DNA from: Lachnospiraceae bacterium
GTDB taxonomy: Bacteria > Bacillota > Clostridia > Lachnospirales > Lachnospiraceae
Reading direction: 5' to 3'
NCBI GenBank assembly: GCA_017619635.1
Contig: JAFZRZ010000036.1
Span: forward strand, 1-64,000
Length of the DNA stretch: 64,000 nucleotides
Positions 27,957-34,918 of this stretch are shown here, piece by piece. Under the pieces are notes generated by a model that ran no database searches, was not told the origin of the DNA, and saw nothing but the letters and a program-made list of their open reading frames with translations. Every line of letters starts with the position of its first letter. The stretch's first letter is position 1. The translations under genes were made by a program, and so were the position numbers.

Positions 27957-28706
27957 ATGAGAGAGACTGAGATTATTAGGGAATATGTAGAAGATTATGT
28001 AAAATACTATTCTAATCGATGGACTTGGAAATTAAAAGACGACAGTATTGAGCAAAATGAATTGTATATGTTAACGCGAGCTAGAAGGAGTAGGGAAATG
28101 CATCTAAACAATGATCTGCTACCAGATTTTTACTCGATTGAAAAAGATGCGGATCAGTTTGGACTGAGCTGGGTAGAATGGACAGATTTTTTTGGACTTA
28201 TTTGGGAAGGAAAGAAAGGGGGTCATGCCTATGTAGGCGCTCCAGACTATAAAGGAAGCTTGTATTTTTATGATCCGTATGATGAATATGATGAGCCAGG
28301 GTATAAAGTTTCCAGCAACTTTGATGCGTATGAACATCAGCCGCCAGGCGAGATTTATACCAAAATAACTCAACGTGGAATTAATCACTGGGTAGATACT
28401 AAAAATGTTGTGGATATTAGGTACAAATACGTTGTAGAGAACCATTTATTCAAGGATACTCATATTGACCTGATATATGAAGATGGTGGGAAGGTGACGG
28501 TTTATACAGAATATAGAGATTTAGTAAAGGGATTATTAGACCACGGGAAAAAGACGCTTGTTAATAAAGTGTTTGAGGCTATGAATGAACACTTTATCAA
28601 ACTACGGGATTCTGACAGAGAGGAAGAACGTAAATTCTATCCCGGGTTGACTGCTGAGGAAATGTTTTTGTCAGACGAAAACGTTGAAAACAAACAAAGA
28701 AAGTAA
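27957..28706 (+). CDS. Hypothetical acidic/aromatic protein
   Basis: This encodes 249 residues if started at ATG 27957, one base after the previous stop and seven after GGAG; in-frame ATGs at 27933 and 27945 overlap the upstream gene. The protein is soluble and rich in Tyr, Trp and Asp (YDPYDEYDEPGY near the middle). No catalytic motif is recognised. The one-base spacing means tight coupling with its neighbours. Codon and base use is AT-rich like the rest of the island. Confidence 0.65.
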   Translation: MRETEIIREYVEDYVKYYSNRWTWKLKDDSIEQNELYMLTRARRSREMHLNNDLLPDFYSIEKDADQFGLSWVEWTDFFGLIWEGKKGGHAYVGAPDYKGSLYFYDPYDEYDEPGYKVSSNFDAYEHQPPGEIYTKITQRGINHWVDTKNVVDIRYKYVVENHLFKDTHIDLIYEDGGKVTVYTEYRDLVKGLLDHGKKTLVNKVFEAMNEHFIKLRDSDREEERKFYPGLTAEEMFLSDENVENKQRK

Positions 28707-28710
28707 CGCT

Positions 28711-29355
28711 ATGACCGGTAAATATGAGGTAAAAAGAAGAAAAGCGGAAAAACTCAGGAATAAAAAGCTGATAGAGAGATATCCATGGATACGTCCAGTA
28801 GATTGGTATGGTAGAAGAATCAAAGGATATACTTTTACTATGTATGATGATGTACCAATAGGATGGAAGAGAGCATTTGGGAAGATTATGCTTGAGGATT
28901 ACAGAAAGGTGTTGATCAGAAACAATTATCTTGATGAATTTCAATGGATTGAGGTAAAAGAAAAGTATGGGACACTGAGACTATATTCATACAGTGCACC
29001 GGAAGAGGTATTGGATCTCGAACTTAAGTATGACTATATTTCCAGGCATATCTGTATTTGCTGTGGTCGAATAAATGTGGCGACCGTTACAGATGGCTGG
29101 GTGGAACTGTTGTGTGAGGACTGTTATAATAAAAGAATTCTAAACGAAAGAGAAAGGTATGAGAAACATTCTAAAGATCAAGAGTACATATATACTCCAT
29201 ATGAAAAATTTGCTAAGAAGATGCGAGAGATTGAAGCAATCGTAACATATAAGTGTTATTCTCCTGAAAATGGTGATTATGAAAAGAAATGTGATTATTC
29301 TGATACGATAAGTAAGATTATGGAGAGGCAGAAGAAACTGTTTAAGAAACGATAG
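28711..29355 (+). CDS. Hypothetical protein with a C-terminal zinc-ribbon-like motif
   Basis: This encodes 214 residues from ATG 28711, four bases after the preceding stop. A basic N-terminus (KYEVKRRKAEKLRNKK) is followed by VPIGWKRAFGKIMLEDYR and IEVKEKYGTLRLYSYSAPEE. Then comes a four-cysteine knuckle (CICC at about 126-129, CEDC at about 148-151) that can hold zinc. Similar small zinc-knuckle proteins with the KEKYGxLR block occur in Firmicute mobile elements; function is unknown. It is the last gene of the XRE-controlled unit. Confidence 0.65.
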   Translation: MTGKYEVKRRKAEKLRNKKLIERYPWIRPVDWYGRRIKGYTFTMYDDVPIGWKRAFGKIMLEDYRKVLIRNNYLDEFQWIEVKEKYGTLRLYSYSAPEEVLDLELKYDYISRHICICCGRINVATVTDGWVELLCEDCYNKRILNERERYEKHSKDQEYIYTPYEKFAKKMREIEAIVTYKCYSPENGDYEKKCDYSDTISKIMERQKKLFKKR

Positions 29356-29384
29356 TTTTTAAACATAAAATGGATAAATTGAAC

Positions 29385-29422
29385 TTGCTATTATGTCACG
29401 ATAATTATATAAAATCGTGACA
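29385..29422 (+). promoter_or_regulatory. Promoter with a 9-bp inverted-repeat operator
   Basis: TTGCTA (29385-29390), 17 bases, TATAAA (29408-29413). The arms TGTCACGAT (29394-29402) and ATCGTGACA (29414-29422) flank the -10 box. This is a textbook layout for a dimeric repressor that blocks its own promoter, as in toxin-antitoxin operons. It is intact although the gene behind it is broken. Confidence 0.65.
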
Positions 29423-29434
29423 AAAGGACGAGCT

Positions 29435-29644
29435 ATGTCAGTAAAGATAAATGATGAAATAAAAAAGGAATATCTGAATTGCCGGAAGGAGAGATTCTAT
29501 TCACTTCCGTTTTTTGTGAAATTGCATCGCTTACGACTGATAAGAATGGAAAGTGAAAAAATGTACATTTGCTTGACAGAGAAGTGCCAATAGTGCGTCT
29601 TATATAATATTGGTGCTAACACATGTGCACTTTAAAAGATCTCA
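29435..29644 (+). pseudogene. Frameshifted antitoxin-like gene (AbiEi/DUF6088-type remnant)
   Basis: ATG 29435 behind AAAGGA reads MSVKINDEIKKEYLN. The coding signal then continues in other frames: LPEGEILFTSVFCEIASLTT, SEKMYICLTE, REVPIVRLI and YNIGANTCAL. Joined, these give one smooth protein of about 70 residues resembling the N-terminal winged-helix part of AbiEi/DUF6088-type regulators. At least three single-base shifts break it, and the first frame stops after 52 codons. The family assignment is inference; the alternation of frames with sensible peptides is seen directly. Debris continues to about 29815. Confidence 0.45.
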
Positions 29645-29881
29645 GAAATGAGAAAAAAATATTCGGGCAGAAATTGCCAAATTGCTGGGTATATATCTTA
29701 GATCTTATAAATCCTTTGAGAACGACAAGGAAAAAGAAGACAATTGCTATTGTTCATCTGCTGGGGGATGAAATGCGGATGAGCGCGGAAGCTGCACAAA
29801 TACAGTGTTTTTGAGAAAAGAAGCTAAAGCTTACACACCATTTACACCTTTGAAGCATAATTTATAAGGATGGTAATAACA

Positions 29882-30955
29882 ATGAATAATTTGATAAAAA
29901 CAGATGCAACATATAAGGATTGGATATGTTCACTAAAGAAAAAATATCGCAATAGCCAGATAAAAGCTGCATCGTCTGTTAATCGGGAGATGCTGTTATT
30001 TTACTGGGAATTGGGCCGTAACCTGGAGATTCTCAAAACACATTATGGTTGGGGAACAGGATTCTATAAGGCTGTCAGCGACGATATCAAGCGAGAATTG
30101 CCAGACGTAAAGTCTTTCTCGCCAAGAAATCTTTTATATATGCATCAGTTTTATAGGCTATATTCTGTTGAAACAATTACGCCACAAGTTGTGGCGGAAC
30201 TGGAGGAGATTGAAATTACGCCACAGGTTGTGGCGCAAATGAGTATTTTTATGATTCCGTGGGGGCATCACAGGTTTATCATTGATAAATGTAAAGATGA
30301 TCGTAATAAAGCACTTTTTTATGTTGAGAAGACTTTGGAAAACAACTGGTCCAGAGCTGTACTTCTGAACTTTCTTGATACAGGTCTTTATGAAAGGCAG
30401 GGAAAGGCAATATCCAATTTTGAGAAGACATTACCTGCGCCACAAAGTGATCTTGCAAAGGAAATGACAAAGGATCCCTATAATTTTGATTTTCTGACCA
30501 TCACAGAGGGATATTACGAGAAGGAACTTAAAGATGCCCTTATGAGTAATATATCCCAGTTCTTATTAGAGCTTGGGACAGGATTTGCTTTTGTTGGGCG
30601 TGAGTATCGTTTAGAAGTGGGCAATACTGAGCAGTTCATAGATATGTTGTTCTACAATATTACTCTTCACTGTTATGTGGTAATTGAGGTAAAAATCAGG
30701 GCCTTTGAGCCGGGGGATATGGGGCAGATTGGCACGTATGTAGCCGCAGTCGATGACATTCTTCGCAAAGAAGGTGATGCTCCTACGGTAGGTCTACTCG
30801 TATGCAAGACTAAAGACAATGTACTTGCACAGTATTCAGTAAACAGTTCCAAAGCCCCGGTAGGTATATCAGAGTATGAATTATCGGATCTTATGCCGGA
30901 AAACTTTAAAGGAACACTGCCGTCAATTGAAGATATAGAACGTGAGTTGAAATAA
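29882..30955 (+). CDS. YhcG-type PD-(D/E)XK nuclease family protein (DUF1016)
   Basis: This encodes 357 residues from ATG 29882, with AAGGA about 11 bases upstream; ATG 29870 is possible. The N-terminal DUF1016_N domain (about 10-155) has the LLFYWELGRNL and FSPRNLLYMHQFY blocks. The C-terminal nuclease domain (about 185-330) has the PD-(D/E)xK arrangement: FIDMLFYN, then VVIEVKIRAFEPGDMGQ, with Asp, Glu and Lys in order. YhcG proteins are common near restriction systems and mobile elements, and a nuclease role is inferred. A tandem TPQVV duplication near residues 102-120 looks like a recent expansion. Confidence 0.9.
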   Translation: MNNLIKTDATYKDWICSLKKKYRNSQIKAASSVNREMLLFYWELGRNLEILKTHYGWGTGFYKAVSDDIKRELPDVKSFSPRNLLYMHQFYRLYSVETITPQVVAELEEIEITPQVVAQMSIFMIPWGHHRFIIDKCKDDRNKALFYVEKTLENNWSRAVLLNFLDTGLYERQGKAISNFEKTLPAPQSDLAKEMTKDPYNFDFLTITEGYYEKELKDALMSNISQFLLELGTGFAFVGREYRLEVGNTEQFIDMLFYNITLHCYVVIEVKIRAFEPGDMGQIGTYVAAVDDILRKEGDAPTVGLLVCKTKDNVLAQYSVNSSKAPVGISEYELSDLMPENFKGTLPSIEDIERELK

Positions 30956-30992
30956 AAAAAGCTATGCATCATTCAGTTGCGAGGATAATGCA

Positions 30993-31076
30993 TTGAAAAC
31001 AATTACTATCAAGCGTTTGACACCTGAATTGAATGAAGAGCCTAATCCTCCAGCTATGCTGGGGAGAACAGAGTAA
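30993..31076 (+). pseudogene. N-terminal fragment of a GNAT-type acetyltransferase
   Basis: A TTG at 30993 behind GCGAGGA reads LKTITIKRLTPELNEE, the usual opening of one clostridial GNAT acetyltransferase group (I-K-R-L-T-P-E-L). After about 17 codons the sequence changes abruptly to an unrelated palindromic stretch and stops at 31074-31076. The remainder of the acetyltransferase is absent. The junction at about 31040 marks an old deletion or insertion. Confidence 0.4.
31044..31071. repeat. Single 28-bp CRISPR-repeat-like palindrome
   Basis: On the minus strand this reads CTGTTCTCCCCAGC then ATAGCTGGAGGATT. It has the length (28), the TTCTCCCC start and the central hairpin (CCAGC-ATA-GCTGG) of type I-E style CRISPR repeats. 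Only one copy is present, with no second repeat, spacer set or cas gene in the window, so it is not called an array. Confidence 0.25.
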
Positions 31077-31104
31077 GTAGAAAACGGTGAGGATATAATA
31101 AAAA

Positions 31105-31164
31105 CGCCTCCGGTGCTATTATGAGAATGGTGTCATAAGCCAAACTCAAAAAGCAAAGGAGGCG
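31105..31164 (+). promoter_or_regulatory. Anti-Shine-Dalgarno leader of the 31171 microprotein
   Basis: CGCCTCC at 31105-31111 is exactly complementary to GGAGGCG at 31158-31164, which is part of the ribosome site of the next reading frame. A second short hairpin (TTATGA/TCATAA, near 31119-31138) sits between them. The RNA could switch between open and closed forms. The pairing is seen; regulation is inferred. Confidence 0.4.
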
Positions 31165-31170
31165 GTTCAT

Positions 31171-31275
31171 ATGGACAATAGAAGTTTATACCGTTTGATT
31201 TTGGCCAAAACTAAAATTTTACTAATGGTTCATAAATATGACGAAAATACTGTTTATTTGCTGCGGCAACATTGA
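31171..31275 (+). CDS. Possible 34-residue microprotein
   Basis: ATG 31171 behind AAAGGAGGCGG reads MDNRSLYRLILAKTKILLM then a short polar end (VYLLRQH). It stops just before a terminator, so it has a complete expression signal set. The ribosome site is strong but can be masked by the upstream CGCCTCC. The peptide is amphipathic rather than a clear membrane helix. It could be a type I toxin-like peptide, a leader peptide, or the head of a lost mobile-element gene. No family is recognised. Confidence 0.4.
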   Translation: MDNRSLYRLILAKTKILLMVHKYDENTVYLLRQH

Positions 31276-31276
31276 A

Positions 31277-31298
31277 AAAACACCCGATGGGTGTTTTT
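31277..31298 (+). terminator. Terminator closing the accessory island
   Basis: The stem AAAACACCC (31277-31285) pairs with GGGTGTTTT (31289-31297) around a GAT loop, with T residues on the 3' side. It overlaps the stop region of the 31171 frame. Confidence 0.85.
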
Positions 31299-31300
31299 CG

Positions 31301-31309
31301 TGTTATAAT
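31301..31309 (+). promoter_or_regulatory. Extended -10 promoter of the ABC exporter operon
   Basis: TGTTATAAT (TGn plus TATAAT) lies 35 bases before the start at 31344. No good -35 is visible because the terminator occupies that place; the extended -10 may suffice. Confidence 0.6.
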
Positions 31310-31343
31310 ACATTGATACTGTTGAATCGAATTGAAAGTATTT

Positions 31344-33059
31344 ATGAAAAGATTACTGATATATCTGAAAGACTATAAAAAAGAATGCGTATTAGCTCCA
31401 CTGTTTAAGATGCTGGAAGCATCTTTTGAACTCTTTGTGCCACTTGTAATAGCATCTTTAATAGACAAGGGCATTTTAGCAGGAGATAAAAGCGTTATCA
31501 TAAGATCATTTCTGTTACTTGTGCTGCTTGGCTTTATAGGCCTTACAGCATCTGTAACTGCACAGTTTTTTTCTGCCAAAGCTGCAGTAGGATTCGCTAC
31601 GCAGTTAAGACACTCTCTGTTTGAGAGACTTCTTAAACTTGGATTCCCTGAGATAGATAAACTTGGAACGTCTGCTATGATCACTCGTATGACGAGTGAT
31701 GTTAATCAGCTCCAAAACGGTGTGAACATGTTCCTCAGACTGTTCCTCAGAAGTCCCTTTGTAGTATTTGGTGCTCTCATCATGGCATTCACAATAGATG
31801 TGAAGAGCTCTCTTATATTCCTGATCGTTATAATCGCACTTGCGATAGTCATTTTCTCACTTATGAGTATCAATGTGCGTCAGGTTAAAAATGTACAGGA
31901 AAAGTTAGAGAATGTTCTTACTGCTACAAGAGAGAACTTAAAGGGCGTAAGAGTAATAAGGGCTTTTTGTAAGGAAAGAGAAGAGAGTGAGGCATTTAAA
32001 GAGGATAATAGTCTTTTGGTAGCTGCTTTGAACAAAGCAGGTAACATATCCGCTCTTATGAATCCACTCACATATGTGATGATAAATGCAGCCATCATCA
32101 TACTTATATATGTTGATGCGATATCTGTCTCAAAAGGAAACATGTCACAGGGTACTGTTGTGGCTCTTTACAACTATATGTCCCAGATTCTGGTTGAGCT
32201 TATCAAGCTTGCGAATCTTATTGTTCTTATCAATAAGACTCTTGCGTGCTCAAAGAGAGTTTCTGCTATCTTTGAGATCGAACCAAGTCAGGTAGAAGGA
32301 ACGGTTAAAGCTGATACTGATGAAGAGGCTGTAAGATTTGAGCATGTTTCTTTGACATATGACGGTAGTAATGAAGAGACACTTTCGGATATAGATATCT
32401 CTATCAAAAAAGGAGAGACTGTCGGCATCATCGGAGGAACAGGAAGCGGAAAGACTTCACTTATACATCTCATACCAAGATTTTATGATGCCACCAAAGG
32501 ACGTGTACTTGTTAACGGAGTGGATGTTAAAGAACAGACATATGAGAGCCTTAGAAAGAAAGTAGGGATAGTTATGCAGAAGGCTGTTCTTTTTGAGGGA
32601 AGCATAAGATCAAATCTTATCTGGGCAGATTTGGATGCCACAGATGAAGAGTTAAATAAAGCGATCACTGATGCCCAGGCAAAAGAAGTGGCCGATCAAA
32701 AGGGCGGTCTTAACGGAAAGGTTGAACCGGGTGGAAGAAATTACTCAGGTGGTCAGAGACAGAGACTGTCTATCGCAAGGACACTGGCAGGCAAGCCTGA
32801 GATTCTTATCCTTGATGACAGTTCTTCAGCGCTTGATTATCTGACTGATCTGAACCTTAGAAAAGCTATAAATGCACTGCCTTACAAACCAACGGTCATC
32901 ATAGTGTCACAAAGAAGTGCATCTATAATGCATGCTGATAAGATAATAGTTCTTGATGACGGACAGATAGCAGGTATAGGAACACATGAAGAACTTCTTA
33001 AAGACTGTGAAGTCTATAAGGAGATATATGAATCACAATATTCGGAGGATGCAGGCTGA
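31344..33059 (+). CDS. ABC exporter half-transporter, subunit with non-catalytic Walker B
   Basis: This encodes 571 residues. ATG 31344 is preferred (MKRLLIYLKDYKKE) over an in-frame TTG at 31332. An ABC type I exporter membrane domain with six helices (about 10-305) is followed by the ATPase domain (about 325-571): Walker A GGTGSGKTS, signature YSGGQRQR, Walker B LILDDSSSALD, with Asp where the catalytic Glu is expected. It pairs with the next gene, which starts in the overlapping TGATG. The layout matches heterodimeric multidrug-type exporters such as BmrCD and TM287/288. The substrate is unknown. Confidence 0.93.
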   Translation: MKRLLIYLKDYKKECVLAPLFKMLEASFELFVPLVIASLIDKGILAGDKSVIIRSFLLLVLLGFIGLTASVTAQFFSAKAAVGFATQLRHSLFERLLKLGFPEIDKLGTSAMITRMTSDVNQLQNGVNMFLRLFLRSPFVVFGALIMAFTIDVKSSLIFLIVIIALAIVIFSLMSINVRQVKNVQEKLENVLTATRENLKGVRVIRAFCKEREESEAFKEDNSLLVAALNKAGNISALMNPLTYVMINAAIIILIYVDAISVSKGNMSQGTVVALYNYMSQILVELIKLANLIVLINKTLACSKRVSAIFEIEPSQVEGTVKADTDEEAVRFEHVSLTYDGSNEETLSDIDISIKKGETVGIIGGTGSGKTSLIHLIPRFYDATKGRVLVNGVDVKEQTYESLRKKVGIVMQKAVLFEGSIRSNLIWADLDATDEELNKAITDAQAKEVADQKGGLNGKVEPGGRNYSGGQRQRLSIARTLAGKPEILILDDSSSALDYLTDLNLRKAINALPYKPTVIIVSQRSASIMHADKIIVLDDGQIAGIGTHEELLKDCEVYKEIYESQYSEDAG

Positions 33060-34822
33060 TGAAGACATTAAGACGGATCCTTCGATATGTAAAAAAGAAT
33101 ATATGGCTTATGGTATTATCCATGATCCTGGCAGTAGGAGCTTCTGTAAGTGCGCTCTTTATCCCGATACTTATAGGAAATGCGATAGACTCGATAGCCG
33201 ATGTTGTGGGTAAGACAAACGGTAATGAACCTGTCTGGATCATCATAAGAGAAGCACTTGTAAAGACAGGTATCCTTGTTTGTGTATCAGCACTTTGTCA
33301 GCAGCTTATGAGCATGCTTAACAACAAGGTCACTTACAGAGTGGTTGGAGATATAAGGAAAGAAGCGTTTGATAAGATCCAAAAGCTTCCTCTAAAATAC
33401 TTGGATGCCCATCCGGCAGGTGGTATTGTCAGCAACATGATAAGTGATGTGGAACAGTTTGCTGACGGACTTTTGCTTGGTTTCTCACAGTTATTTACAG
33501 GTGTGATAACCATTGTGGGAACTCTTATACTGATGCTTTCCATAAATGTGAGAGTGGCTCTTTTGGTACTGGTACTCACACCGATGTCATTTGGTGTTGC
33601 CAGGTTCATATCAAAGCATACCTATGACATGTTCAAACTCCAGAGTGAGACAAGAGGTGAACAGACAACACTCATTGATGAAGTCATCGGAAACGAGAAA
33701 GTAGTAAAGAGTTTCTGTCATGAAGATGAATCGATAGAGAAGTTTGATGAGATAAATGCAAGGCTTAAGGACTGCTCATTAAAGGCAGTGTTTTATTCAT
33801 CACTTACAAATCCCTGTACGAGATTTGTAAATGCTCTCGTATATGCAGTAGTTGCTCTTGCAGGCGGTTTTTCAGTTATAAACGGAGCACTTACTGTCGG
33901 CATGCTCTCAACACTGCTTTGCTATGCGAATCAGTATACAAAGCCTTTTAATGAGATCACGGGTGTAATAACAGAGCTTCAAAATGCACTTGCCTGTGCG
34001 GACAGGATATTTGCATTCTTGGATGAGGATATAGAGAAGGATTCAAAGGTCCTTGATGATGCAAACAATAAGGAAGATGAGAAGAACATACAGGGTCATG
34101 TGATAATAAAGGACGTTGATTTCTCTTATGATCCTGAAAGACCTCTTATTGAGGACTTGAATCTTGAAGTTAAGCCAGGACAGAATGTGGCGATAGTAGG
34201 TCCTACAGGCTGCGGAAAAACTACTCTTATCAATCTGCTTATGCGTTTCTATGACATAAATGACGGTGAGATAGTAATAGACGGAAAAGAGATAAGAAGT
34301 ATGCGCCGTCATGAATTAAGGAGCAGATTCGGAATGGTGCTCCAGGATACCTGGATCAAGGAAGGAACTGTTCTTGAGAACATCATGATCGGTAAAGAGG
34401 GAGCTTCAAGAGAAGAAGCTATAGAGGCTGCAAAGAAAGTGCATGCCCACAGTTTCATAAAGAGGCTTCCAAAAGGCTATGACACTGTGCTCGATGAAGA
34501 GGGCGGAGGATTATCTACCGGTCAGAAACAGCTTCTTTGTATAGCAAGGGTAATGCTCATGCAGCCTCCCATGCTCATCCTTGATGAGGCAACATCAAAC
34601 ATAGATACAAGAACGGAACTCATGATAAGCAGGGCATTCAATAAGCTTATGGAAAACAGGACGAGCTTTGTTGTCGCACACAGACTCTCGACCATAAAGA
34701 ATGCCGACATAATCCTTGTTATGAAGGACGGACACATAATAGAGCAGGGTGATCATGCATCACTTCTTGCAAAGGGTGGCTTCTACAAACAGCTGTACAT
34801 GAGTCAATATGCAAATATTTGA
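33059..34822 (+). CDS. ABC exporter half-transporter, catalytic partner subunit
   Basis: This encodes 587 residues, overlapping the upstream stop by one base. Six membrane helices (about 15-320) are followed by an ATPase domain (about 345-587): Walker A GPTGCGKTT, signature LSTGQKQL with Thr replacing the second-position Gly (LSGGQ), Walker B LILDEATSNID with an intact Glu, and the switch His in VVAHRLSTIK. Together with the Asp in the partner's Walker B, the altered signature builds one degenerate and one consensus ATP site, the normal asymmetric heterodimer. Confidence 0.93.
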   Translation: MKTLRRILRYVKKNIWLMVLSMILAVGASVSALFIPILIGNAIDSIADVVGKTNGNEPVWIIIREALVKTGILVCVSALCQQLMSMLNNKVTYRVVGDIRKEAFDKIQKLPLKYLDAHPAGGIVSNMISDVEQFADGLLLGFSQLFTGVITIVGTLILMLSINVRVALLVLVLTPMSFGVARFISKHTYDMFKLQSETRGEQTTLIDEVIGNEKVVKSFCHEDESIEKFDEINARLKDCSLKAVFYSSLTNPCTRFVNALVYAVVALAGGFSVINGALTVGMLSTLLCYANQYTKPFNEITGVITELQNALACADRIFAFLDEDIEKDSKVLDDANNKEDEKNIQGHVIIKDVDFSYDPERPLIEDLNLEVKPGQNVAIVGPTGCGKTTLINLLMRFYDINDGEIVIDGKEIRSMRRHELRSRFGMVLQDTWIKEGTVLENIMIGKEGASREEAIEAAKKVHAHSFIKRLPKGYDTVLDEEGGGLSTGQKQLLCIARVMLMQPPMLILDEATSNIDTRTELMISRAFNKLMENRTSFVVAHRLSTIKNADIILVMKDGHIIEQGDHASLLAKGGFYKQLYMSQYANI

Positions 34823-34918
34823 TTTAAAAGACGTGAATTTTCAGTAAATTTAGTGTAAATTATTCAAAATGGTGGTAAAATAGATATCATGGTTTTATGA
34901 TGAGGGGCTTAGATATCT

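Noticed and set aside
29623..29814. 63-residue frame after the frameshifted antitoxin-like gene
   Set aside because: The start codon falls inside the reconstructed end of the broken gene, and the peptide mixes frames of decayed sequence; probably debris.
31044..31071. A full CRISPR array
   Set aside because: Only one repeat-like unit exists; no regular spacing, second copy or cas gene is visible.
34823..34918. A c-di-GMP riboswitch before the GGDEF-EAL gene
   Set aside because: The leader is too short and lacks the conserved GEMM motifs.
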